40,065 bases of DNA, taken from 1-14-0-10-37-14 sp037130845 (GTDB lineage Bacteria > Patescibacteriota > Patescibacteriia > Patescibacteriales > Patescibacteriaceae). Where the stretch lies: positions 1 to 40,065 of the forward strand of contig JBAXSE010000012.1 of assembly GCA_037130845.1 (NCBI GenBank), in the 5' to 3' direction. This document shows, piece after piece, positions 24,058 to 29,974 of the stretch (its first letter is position 1; each line of letters starts with the position of its first letter). Below the pieces are notes generated by a model. That model searched no databases and was not told the DNA's origin. It was given only the letters and a program-made list of their open reading frames with translations. The position numbers and the translations under genes are program-made.

Positions 24058-24086
24058 TTGACAGATATAGCCCGATTTTGTATGAT
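24058..24086 (+). promoter_or_regulatory. strong promoter of the secE-nusG-rplK-rplA operon
   Basis: TTGACA (24058-24063), exactly 17 bp, TATGAT (24081-24086): one mismatch to the sigma-70 consensus. The predicted start is near 24093, about 42 nt before the secE ATG. Confidence 0.9.
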
Positions 24087-24102
24087 AGAGGCATAACTAA
24101 AC

Positions 24103-24122
24103 GCCCTCGGCAGGGCTTTTTT
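24103..24122 (+). terminator. terminator-like hairpin inside the secE leader
   Basis: GCCCT (24103-24107), loop CGGC, AGGGC (24112-24116), then TTTTTT (24117-24122). It begins about 10 nt after the predicted transcription start and ends 12 nt before the secE ATG. The upstream gene points away, so this plus-strand terminator has no upstream transcript to stop other than the operon leader itself. It may be an attenuator or a 5' protective hairpin. Confidence 0.7.
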
Positions 24123-24134
24123 GAATAGAAAAAT

Positions 24135-24320
24135 ATGGGCAAGCTCATCGCTTACTTTCAGGAAGCATTTCACGAACTGAAAAAAATCACTTGGCCGACC
24201 AAGAAAGAAACCACCAATTACACCATCTTAGTGTTGGCGGTCAGCGCCGGTCTCGCTGCCTTTTTAGGCGGCTTGGACTTCCTGTTCAACAAGATTCTGC
24301 AATCCATTATCTTGCGTTAA
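24135..24320 (+). CDS. secE: preprotein translocase subunit SecE
   Basis: A 61-residue subunit of the SecYEG channel. The conserved amphipathic helix and signature FHELKKITWPTKKE precede a single membrane helix (about 30-55). This one-helix form is the usual size outside Proteobacteria. It is the first gene of the classical secE-nusG-rplK-rplA order and lies 29 bp before nusG. There is no Shine-Dalgarno site; the ATG sits 12 nt after the T-run of the leader hairpin. Confidence 0.96.
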   Translation: MGKLIAYFQEAFHELKKITWPTKKETTNYTILVLAVSAGLAAFLGGLDFLFNKILQSIILR

Positions 24321-24349
24321 TAAATAGCTAACCCATCTAATCAAATAGT

Positions 24350-24895
24350 ATGGCCAAACAAACATTGAATCAGGGCCGGCGCTGGTATGTGCTGCACACC
24401 TATTCCGGCTACGAAGAAAACGTAGCACAGAATCTACGCCAGAGAATCGAGTCTCTCGACATGGAAGACCGTATTTTCAACGTCCTGGTTCCCAAGGAGA
24501 AAAAAATCAAAATCCAAAACGGCAAACGCAAGGTCGTCGAAGAGAAGATCTTCCCCGGCTATGTGCTGGTGGAAATGGTCGTTACCGACGATTCCTGGTA
24601 TGCGGTCCGCAATACGCCTAATGTCACCGGCTTTATCGGTACCGGCACTGTGCCTACCCCTATCTCGGAAGACGAAATCAAAGGCTTGCAGAAACGCATG
24701 GGCGTGGAAGAGCCGAAGTTCAAAATCGACGTCTCCCCTGATACCCCGGTCCGCATTGTGGATGGCCCCTTCAAGAATCTGGAAGGCAAGGTCACCGAAG
24801 TCGACGAAGACAAAGGCAAAATCAAAGTCCTTATCTCCATGTTCGGCCGCGAAACCCCGATCGAATTGGATTTCTTGCAGATCAAGAAGATTTAA
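24350..24895 (+). CDS. nusG: transcription antitermination factor NusG
   Basis: A 181-residue transcription factor that binds RNA polymerase and links it to Rho or the ribosome. The N-terminal NGN domain starts RRWYVLHTYSGYEENVAQNL and continues to PGYVLVEMVVTDDSWY with the VTGFIG segment; the C-terminal KOW domain contains VRIVDGPFKNLEGKVTEVD and ends ELDFLQIKKI. Length is standard. It lies between secE and rplK. No Shine-Dalgarno site. Confidence 0.97.
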   Translation: MAKQTLNQGRRWYVLHTYSGYEENVAQNLRQRIESLDMEDRIFNVLVPKEKKIKIQNGKRKVVEEKIFPGYVLVEMVVTDDSWYAVRNTPNVTGFIGTGTVPTPISEDEIKGLQKRMGVEEPKFKIDVSPDTPVRIVDGPFKNLEGKVTEVDEDKGKIKVLISMFGRETPIELDFLQIKKI

Positions 24896-24984
24896 CCCAT
24901 CACTTAATTCAAAGATATTAAAAACTGCGTTCGTTTCCCTTTTTAAAACCGGGAAGCTTCTAGCGAAAGCAATATAAATACAGT

Positions 24985-25410
24985 ATGGCAAAGAAAATTG
25001 TCACCAAAATCAAATTGCAAATCCGCGCCGGACAAGCAAACCCAGCGCCGCCAGTCGGTCCTGCTTTGGGCCAACATGGCTTGAACATCGCTGATTTCTG
25101 CGCCAAGTTCAACGAGCAGACCCGCGACAAAATGGGCGAATTGACTCCGGTCGAGATCACCGTTTACGCCGATCGCACTTTCACCTTTATCCTCAAGACT
25201 CCTCCAGCCTCCGAATTGATCAAGAAATATTCCGGCGTTAAGGCCGGTTCCGGATCATCCTTGTCCACCAAGGTCGGAACTCTGACTGATGCCCAGCTCG
25301 AGGAAATCGCCAAACTCAAGATGCCTGATCTTAATTGCTACGACATCGAAGCTGCTAAAAAAACCATCGCAGGCACCGCTCGCCAGATGGGTATCGAAAT
25401 CAAGGGCTAA
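24985..25410 (+). CDS. rplK: 50S ribosomal protein L11
   Basis: A 141-residue protein of the GTPase-associated centre. It starts KIKLQIRAGQANPAPPVGPA and has the conserved GQHGLNIADFCAKFN and the C-terminal rRNA-binding signature DLNCYDIEAAKKTIAGTARQ. Length matches the family. It lies 89 bp after nusG and 130 bp before rplA; that second gap is unusually long for this operon and holds two structured elements. No Shine-Dalgarno site. Confidence 0.97.
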   Translation: MAKKIVTKIKLQIRAGQANPAPPVGPALGQHGLNIADFCAKFNEQTRDKMGELTPVEITVYADRTFTFILKTPPASELIKKYSGVKAGSGSSLSTKVGTLTDAQLEEIAKLKMPDLNCYDIEAAKKTIAGTARQMGIEIKG

Positions 25411-25452
25411 AAAATCAAAGATTAATCCGCCAGCTGGCGGACAAAAATCAAA
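25410..25452. repeat. 16-bp perfect palindrome flanked by direct repeats (copy 1)
   Basis: TCCGCCAGCTGGCGGA (25426-25441) is a perfect palindrome, found again at 30977-30992. Here it is bracketed by the direct repeats AAAAATCAAA (25410-25419) and AAAAATCAAA (25443-25452). It lies between rplK and rplA, with no T-run next to it. A second small hairpin, GCCCT-AA-AGGGC, follows at 25462-25473. Confidence 0.75.
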
Positions 25453-25497
25453 AATTATTGAGCCCTAAAGGGCAATTTAATTTACTTATTATTAATT

Positions 25498-25532
25498 GTG
25501 GGACTTCGGCGTGAGTCGAAGGCTTGTACCAC
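25498..25532 (+). promoter_or_regulatory. leader hairpin before rplA, candidate L1 binding site
   Basis: GTGG (25498-25501) pairs with CCAC (25529-25532), and inside it CTTCG (25504-25508) pairs with CGAAG (25517-25521), leaving an asymmetric internal loop (GA against GCTTGTA). It ends 8 nt before the rplA ATG. Ribosomal protein L1 is known to repress its own operon by binding an rRNA-like stem with an asymmetric loop, so this is a candidate site; the match to the known consensus is only partial. Confidence 0.4.
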
Positions 25533-25540
25533 GAACAACT

Positions 25541-26248
25541 ATGACAAAAACCAATCCTAACGGCCGCCGCACCAAAGCCAAGCAGGCCGCCATCAAAGCC
25601 GCCGGCTTTGACAAGCTCAAGGCCTATCCAATCAACGAAGCCGTAGAACTCGCCAAGAAAATGAACATGGCCAAGTTCGACGCTTCCGTCGAAGTGCATT
25701 TCAACCTAGGCATCGACCCACGCAAAGGCGACCAACAGATCCGCTCTGCCCTTTCTCTGCCTCACGGCACCGGCAAGCAGATTAAAGTCTGCGCCTTTGT
25801 CGCCCCAGAGAACGAAGAAGCCTGCCGTCAAGCAGGCGCCGACCTGGTCGGCGGCGAAGAATTGATTGAGACCATCCTTAAGACCGGCAAAACCGATTTT
25901 CAGGTAGCCGTAGCCGAACCGATGATGATGCGCAACTTAGCCAAAATCGCCAAGATTTTGGGTACCAGAGGCTTGATGCCTTCCCCGAAGAACGAAACCG
26001 TGACTGCTAACCCAGCCCAAGCCGTGGCTGAATTAAAGAAAGGCAAAATTTCCTACAAGAACGATGACACCGGCAATCTGCATATGATTATCGGCAAAGT
26101 CTCATTTGACAGCGCCAAGCTGGCTGAAAATTTCCAGGCGATTGTCGATACCGTACGCAAGAACAAGCCATCAGCTGCCAAAGGCCTCTTTATCAAGAAC
26201 GCGGTAATTACCACCGCCATGGGCCCCGGCATCAAGGTTTCCCTATAA
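25541..26248 (+). CDS. rplA: 50S ribosomal protein L1
   Basis: A 235-residue protein of the L1 stalk and usually a translational repressor of its own operon. Seen: the N-terminal block FDKLKAYPINEAVELAKK, VEVHFNLGIDPRKGDQQIR, the interdomain region GTRGLMPSPKNETVT, and the C-terminal FIKNAVITTAMGPGIKVSL. A longer frame begins at a GTG at 25496 inside the leader hairpin; I choose the ATG at 25541 because the conserved protein starts near there. A strong terminator follows, so rplJ and rplL are not in this operon. Confidence 0.96.
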   Translation: MTKTNPNGRRTKAKQAAIKAAGFDKLKAYPINEAVELAKKMNMAKFDASVEVHFNLGIDPRKGDQQIRSALSLPHGTGKQIKVCAFVAPENEEACRQAGADLVGGEELIETILKTGKTDFQVAVAEPMMMRNLAKIAKILGTRGLMPSPKNETVTANPAQAVAELKKGKISYKNDDTGNLHMIIGKVSFDSAKLAENFQAIVDTVRKNKPSAAKGLFIKNAVITTAMGPGIKVSL

Positions 26249-26262
26249 CTAGCAAAAGATCT

Positions 26263-26300
26263 ATACAAAAAACTTCCGCTCAGTCGGAAGTTTTTTGTAT
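26263..26300. terminator. strong intrinsic terminator after rplA
   Basis: A perfect 16-bp stem (26263-26278 with 26285-26300) with loop CTCAGT, including A6/T6 runs. It ends the secE-nusG-rplK-rplA operon. Confidence 0.95.
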
Positions 26301-26353
26301 CGCGATATTAATAGTCTTAACAAAATATCCAGCCCACCCTCAAACCCACACAT

Positions 26354-26393
26354 TTAGCTCACTCCAGTATACTAGTATACTGGAGTGAGCTAA
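26354..26393. repeat. 40-bp perfect palindrome centred on ACTAGT
   Basis: Every base from 26354 to 26373 pairs with 26374-26393. The centre is CAGTATACTAGTATACTG, the flanks are TTAGCTCACTC and its complement. It lies 46 bp upstream of the -35 of the ThyX-like gene, has no T-run, and shares its core with the 34-bp palindrome at 35755-35788. It may be a protein-binding operator, a cruciform or a miniature insertion. Confidence 0.85.
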
Positions 26394-26438
26394 GCTATTT
26401 GTTTGCGCTATATCGGCCTAAAATACTGGCTTAAAACA

Positions 26439-26467
26439 TTGACATAAAACGAGAAAAGGCCTAAACT
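26439..26467 (+). promoter_or_regulatory. promoter of the ThyX-like gene
   Basis: TTGACA (26439-26444), 17-bp spacer, TAAACT (26462-26467). The leader of about 39 nt contains the Shine-Dalgarno AGAGGT at 26502-26507, 5 nt before the ATG. The rest of the gap from 26301 holds only the palindrome. Confidence 0.65.
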
Positions 26468-26512
26468 TAGGATACAAAAAATAATTATTGTTCATTCACA
26501 AAGAGGTAAATA

Positions 26513-27826
26513 ATGCCCAAAATATTCATCATCGACGAATTGCCGCCGCAAGACAATGCCATGCTGCAAGCGCTCTATTCCCGCAGTCCCGAAAGTGTCA
26601 CAAAGCATCTTGAGAAAGTGCAGGCCACTGGTTCAGGCAAGTTTATGTCTGAATACTACATCGGCTACGGCCACCAAAGCATCGCCGACTGCGGCAGCAC
26701 CACTATCTTTATCGAAGGCATCTCAACCTTGGCCGACAAGCTGATCCAAGACTGGCCGCTGTATTCGGGCCAAGAAACAAGCACCCGCTATGTTGATATG
26801 GCCAAGCAACCGATTATCGACCCGCTTGGTACGCCTGCTTCCAAGGCCATCCTGGACGCCTGGATGGAATTCTATATGGCGGCTCAAGCACCGCTTCAAG
26901 AGCACGTCAAACGGCAACACCCGCTTGAAGACGGCCAAAATGAAGCTGTGTATAACAAAGCTATCAAGGCTCGCTCCTTCGACATCTTGCGCGCCTGGCT
27001 GCCGGCCGGCATTACCACCCAGCTCAGCTGGCATACTAACCTGCGCCAAGCCTACGATCACCTGGCCTGGCTCATGCATCATCCTTTGCAGGAAGCGCGA
27101 ATTACCGCCCAGCAGATTCTAAGCCAGCTTCAGACTAAATATCCGGAAAGCTTTTCACAAGTTGAAACAGCGCACCAGATTGTTTACCGCCAGCTTGCTA
27201 TGGAAAAAGTAGGCTATTATGACCCGTGCGATGCACCTGGTTTTACCTGTGACATTCAAATAAACATGGATAGGTTGGCTGAATTCCAAGAAATTATCGA
27301 CGCTCGCAGTCCGATGACAAATCTACCGGTAATCATGGGAGAACTTGGCACCGTTTGCTTTAACTTTATGCTGGACTTCGGTTCGTTTCGAGATATCCAG
27401 CGCCATCGCAATGGCACATGCCGCATCCCCCTGCTGACTGATCGCTACGACTTTAATCCTTGGTATCTATTTGAACTACCGGATGATTTATGTTTGCAAG
27501 GTTTAGCTTTGATTGAAAAACAACAGCAGGCGATCTCCCTGCTTAACGCCAGCCCTGTCAACAAGCAATACTACTTGCCCTTAGGTTATAGGGTTCCATG
27601 TACAATCAATTACGGCTTGCCGGCCATGGTCTACACCATTGAGCTACGGTCTTCTAAGACTGTTCATCCGACTTTGCGCCATGTCATTCATCAGATGTTT
27701 AGCAGTTTGCATTTTTATCTGCCGAATCTTAAGATGTATGTCGATCTCAGCCCCAACACTTGGGACATCAAAAGAGGCACGCACGACATTACTCAACGGC
27801 AGCAACCGCCGCAATCATTATTGTAG
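26513..27826 (+). CDS. double-domain ThyX-like (FAD-dependent thymidylate synthase) protein
   Basis: A 437-residue protein made of two ThyX-like halves. Half one (about 1-210) has GYGHQSIADCGS, then LYSGQETSTRYVDM (matching the NxxSxRY part of ThyX) and the C-terminal ThyX pattern ARSFDILRAWLPAGITTQ ... NLRQAYDHL, but no RHR. Half two (about 215-437) has FRDIQRHRNGTCRIPLLTDR, carrying the RHR motif, and LPLGYRVPCTINYGLPA. ThyX makes dTMP from dUMP using FADH2, NADPH and methylenetetrahydrofolate; conventional subunits are about 220-250 residues and act as tetramers. A long duplicated form is, as far as I recall, known from Chlamydiae. A thymidylate kinase-like gene follows, supporting the role. 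It has a clear Shine-Dalgarno site. Confidence 0.8.
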   Translation: MPKIFIIDELPPQDNAMLQALYSRSPESVTKHLEKVQATGSGKFMSEYYIGYGHQSIADCGSTTIFIEGISTLADKLIQDWPLYSGQETSTRYVDMAKQPIIDPLGTPASKAILDAWMEFYMAAQAPLQEHVKRQHPLEDGQNEAVYNKAIKARSFDILRAWLPAGITTQLSWHTNLRQAYDHLAWLMHHPLQEARITAQQILSQLQTKYPESFSQVETAHQIVYRQLAMEKVGYYDPCDAPGFTCDIQINMDRLAEFQEIIDARSPMTNLPVIMGELGTVCFNFMLDFGSFRDIQRHRNGTCRIPLLTDRYDFNPWYLFELPDDLCLQGLALIEKQQQAISLLNASPVNKQYYLPLGYRVPCTINYGLPAMVYTIELRSSKTVHPTLRHVIHQMFSSLHFYLPNLKMYVDLSPNTWDIKRGTHDITQRQQPPQSLL

Positions 27827-27850
27827 TTAGCTACAAAAACAACAAACACA

Positions 27851-27878
27851 GCCTCCTTGACGGGAGGCTTTCTTTTTT
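27851..27878 (+). terminator. intrinsic terminator of the ThyX-like gene
   Basis: GCCTCC (27851-27856) with GGAGGC (27863-27868), 6-nt loop, then TTTCTTTTTT. It stands 42 bp before the next ATG, so the kinase gene is either read through or has its own promoter, which I could not identify. Confidence 0.85.
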
Positions 27879-27919
27879 GCTATACCAATTACACCAGTTC
27901 ATTTAATCAAGGAGAAAGC

Positions 27920-28516
27920 ATGACTATTGTACCCAAAGGTAAGTTTATCGTATTGTACGGCATCAATAATATCGGCAAAAGTACGCAGGTTAAACTGTTA
28001 TACGAAAGTATCAAGGCTAGCGGACGTTTTTGCGTCAGCATTAAATACGCACAGTATGACGTCAATCCCAGCGGTCCGTTGTTAAACGATTACTTACGCA
28101 AGCAAAATCCGCTTGGCCTAACCGCACGTGAATTCCAGATACTGCACGCCTTAAACCGCACGCAATGCCAAGAAAGATTGGAAACTTTCTTGAGCCAAGG
28201 AGTCCATGTCGTCTGTGAAGACTACATCGGCACCAGCCTGACTTGGGGCATTGCTGCCGGAGTCGACAAAGATTTTCTGATCAATCTCAATAACCACCTG
28301 ACTCAGCCGGATCTGGCGATCCTACTGGACGGCAACCGTTTTTTGGCCTCAACCGAAACCGGCCACAAACACGAAACCGACAGCGAGCTGACAGCCCGCG
28401 TCCGACTGGAGCATCTATACCTGGCTCGCGAATACGGCTGGCCAATTATTGACGCAAATCAAACTATCGCCCAAGTTGCTAAAGATATCTGGGATCATGC
28501 TAGCGCGTTGTTGTAA
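27920..28516 (+). CDS. thymidylate kinase-like protein
   Basis: A 198-residue P-loop kinase. The N-terminal FIVLYGINNIGKSTQ is a thymidylate kinase-type P-loop; later parts match the family (EDYIGTSLTWGIAAG; PDLAILLDGN; ARVRLEHLYLAREYGWPIID). It should phosphorylate dTMP to dTDP, the step after ThyX. The family DRY/DRF motif reads EDY here, losing the conserved Arg, so activity or specificity may differ. I chose the ATG at 27920, which has the Shine-Dalgarno AAGGAG (27909-27914) at 5 nt, over an open upstream extension that runs through the terminator. Confidence 0.8.
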   Translation: MTIVPKGKFIVLYGINNIGKSTQVKLLYESIKASGRFCVSIKYAQYDVNPSGPLLNDYLRKQNPLGLTAREFQILHALNRTQCQERLETFLSQGVHVVCEDYIGTSLTWGIAAGVDKDFLINLNNHLTQPDLAILLDGNRFLASTETGHKHETDSELTARVRLEHLYLAREYGWPIIDANQTIAQVAKDIWDHASALL

Positions 28517-28521
28517 ACAAA

Positions 28522-28556
28522 AACCGTCCCGAGGTGCCTCAGGACGGTTGTTTTTT
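28522..28556. terminator. bidirectional intrinsic terminator between convergent genes
   Basis: An outer stem AACCGTCC (28522-28529) with GGACGGTT (28542-28549) and an inner stem GAGG/CCTC. T-runs follow on the plus strand and, less strongly, on the minus strand (TTTTGTTT). It serves the thymidylate kinase-like gene and the pseudopilin gene. Confidence 0.93.
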
Positions 28557-28562
28557 ATTATT

Positions 28563-29207
28563 CTACTTACAGCTGCCATTATCACAAGTCAGTCCAGAAC
28601 AATCAGTATCATCCAAACAATAAGGAAAACATTGCGTGCCGTCACAACGCTTACCAGCGGGGCAAGCAGCGGTTGTGGCGCCGCAAGCGCAAATCAGATT
28701 GCCGCCGCCCTGGTCCTGGCAAGTGCCGGTGCCGGCGCAATCATCATCAATCAAGCAAGCCGTCGAAGAAGCATTTGTGCCGATAACGCCTGGCTTAGCA
28801 AATTTTTGTCCAGCCACTTCGCCGTTAGCCGCATTATCCAAGCAATAATTAATACGATATTTATTGATATCAGCCGAAACATAATCGTAATTCTTGTCTT
28901 TCGGATCAACGCAGGCGTCACCATAAACACAAAAGGATGGCGCCTGAGGAACGATATTCATAAAAGTCGTTCCTGTTTCATTATTAATTAACGGCTGTCC
29001 CCAAGGTAAATCTTTCGGATAACCTTTGGCGTCATAATAATACATTTCCAAGGCCGTTGTTAATTGCTTGACGTCAGACACGCGCTTGGCATCACAAGCC
29101 TTGACGCGAGCCTTGAGCAAAGAAGTTGTAGCCAAAACCGCTAAAACTCCGATAATCACAATAATGACCAAAAGTTCTACAAAGGTAAAGCCGTGTCGTT
29201 TATTCAT
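28563..29207 (-). CDS. type IV pseudopilin with Cys-rich C-terminal tail
   Basis: A 214-residue prepilin-like protein. Class III signal MNKRHG|FTFVELLVIIVIIGVLA: Gly6 at -1, Phe at +1, Glu at +5 of the mature chain. Then an N-terminal alpha helix (KRVSDVKQLTTALEMYYYDA) and the GYP pilin segment. Residues about 150-214 are a Cys-rich tail with CLIDDDC and CLDDTDC motifs and short CxxC-type spacing, probably small disulfide-bonded repeats like EGF or dickkopf-type domains. The frame extends upstream, but the -10 box at 29221-29226 rules out those starts, so the ATG is 29205-29207 with a leader of about 7 nt. A pilus or secretion machine is not encoded in the window. Confidence 0.88.
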   Translation of the reverse strand: MNKRHGFTFVELLVIIVIIGVLAVLATTSLLKARVKACDAKRVSDVKQLTTALEMYYYDAKGYPKDLPWGQPLINNETGTTFMNIVPQAPSFCVYGDACVDPKDKNYDYVSADINKYRINYCLDNAANGEVAGQKFAKPGVIGTNASSTACLIDDDCAGTGTCQDQGGGNLICACGATTAACPAGKRCDGTQCFPYCLDDTDCSGLTCDNGSCK

Positions 29208-29220
29208 ATAGTTTTTTATC

Positions 29221-29249
29221 ATTATACCAAATATAGCATTAATCGCCAA
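29221..29249 (-). promoter_or_regulatory. pseudopilin promoter
   Basis: Minus strand TTGGCG (29244-29249), 17-bp spacer, TATAAT (29221-29226). Predicted transcription start about 7 nt before the ATG. It is back-to-back with the kinase promoter; the two -35 boxes are 3 bp apart. Confidence 0.75.
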
Positions 29250-29252
29250 GGC

Positions 29253-29281
29253 TTTACAATCTATTGTAAATTAGCTATAAT
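29253..29281 (+). promoter_or_regulatory. promoter of the tandem kinase / dut genes
   Basis: TTTACA (29253-29258), 17-bp spacer, TATAAT (29276-29281). Predicted start near 29288, 43 nt before the first kinase ATG. Confidence 0.8.
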
Positions 29282-29296
29282 CCCTGATGTTAAATT

Positions 29297-29320
29297 GGCC
29301 CCCTAAGTTGGCCTTTTTTT
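29297..29320 (+). terminator. short terminator-like element in the kinase leader
   Basis: GGCC (29297-29300) can pair with GGCC (29310-29313), 9-nt loop, followed by TTTTTTT. The stem is only 4 bp, so it is weaker than the secE leader hairpin, but the layout (promoter, about 10 nt, hairpin, T-run, start codon) is the same. No plus-strand gene lies upstream. Confidence 0.4.
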
Positions 29321-29330
29321 ATTTTTACAT

Positions 29331-29897
29331 ATGACACCCAAAATCATTATCGGCCTAATCGGCGAAAAGGGATCGGGCAAAGGCACCGTTTCCGACTATT
29401 TGATCGCTCATTACGGCGCCGAACATTTCGGCACCTCCCAGATTCTCAAACGCACCGTCAGCGACCTGCACCTGGAGCTGACTCGCGATAACTTTATCAA
29501 ATTAGCGCTCGTGCTTAAAGAAGGATTCGGCGCATCCGTCGTTATCGACTCTTTAATCCACGATATCGAAGACCAATCTAAGGCCGACATTGTGATTGCC
29601 GACGGTATCCGCATGCACGACGACGTAGAGCCTTTCAAAAAGCGCTACGGCAGCAACTTCCACCTTATCTACGTTACCGCCGATATGCGCATCCGCTACG
29701 AACGCACCAAGCTGCGCAAAGAGAAGGCCGGCGAAGACAAGATGACCTGGCCGGAATTCATCGCCGAAGAAGCCCGCCTAACCGAAGTAGCCATCCACGA
29801 AGTCGGCCGCCAAGCAGATTTTATCATCGAAAATAACGGCATCCCCGAAGAACTAACCAGCCAAGTGGAAGCAGTGATGAAAAAAATACTTGTCTAA
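29331..29897 (+). CDS. P-loop nucleotide kinase (dephospho-CoA kinase / dNMP kinase-like), copy 1
   Basis: A 188-residue kinase of the AAA_18 / dephospho-CoA kinase-like group. P-loop GEKGSGKGT (11-19); later a D-G-I-R segment (VIADGIRMHDD), the lid-like basic stretch RIRYERTKLRKEK and a C-terminal ADFIIENNG typical of such kinases. The substrate is uncertain: the neighbours (ThyX-like, thymidylate kinase-like, dUTPase) favour a nucleotide, but dephospho-CoA is possible. It is followed by a related copy at 29975. No Shine-Dalgarno site. Confidence 0.75.
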   Translation: MTPKIIIGLIGEKGSGKGTVSDYLIAHYGAEHFGTSQILKRTVSDLHLELTRDNFIKLALVLKEGFGASVVIDSLIHDIEDQSKADIVIADGIRMHDDVEPFKKRYGSNFHLIYVTADMRIRYERTKLRKEKAGEDKMTWPEFIAEEARLTEVAIHEVGRQADFIIENNGIPEELTSQVEAVMKKILV

Positions 29898-29930
29898 CTT
29901 ACTGGAACCAAAAAATCCCCAATTCCTATA

Positions 29931-29971
29931 ACTTTACAAACTTTAAGAACTTTAGAAACTTTACAAACTTA
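29931..29971 (+). repeat. tandem nonamer repeat, copy 1
   Basis: Four units ACTTTACAA, ACTTTAAGA, ACTTTAGAA, ACTTTACAA (29931-29966) and a final ACTTA, ending 3 nt before the ATG of the second kinase. Related arrays lie at 31468, 33099 and 38900. The run is preceded by ATCCCCAATTCCTATA, a prefix shared in part with the other copies. Confidence 0.85.
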
Positions 29972-29974
29972 CAT

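Noticed and set aside
24434..24991. A 185-codon open frame antisense to nusG and the rplK start
   Set aside because: nusG is certain from its motifs. The antisense frame has a composition typical of a shadow (runs of Asp and Phe mirrored from Lys and Glu codons) and no start signals.
25496..25540. A 15-residue N-terminal extension of L1 from a GTG
   Set aside because: The extension would be encoded by the leader hairpin and does not match L1; the ATG at 25541 gives the family N-terminus.
27857..27919. Upstream extension of the thymidylate kinase-like gene to a TTG
   Set aside because: The extension is encoded by the terminator hairpin and its T-run. The ATG at 27920 has a good Shine-Dalgarno site and the conserved N-terminus.
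28449..28991. A 180-codon plus-strand frame running from the thymidylate kinase end into the pseudopilin
   Set aside because: It crosses a strong bidirectional terminator and lies opposite a well-supported pseudopilin gene.
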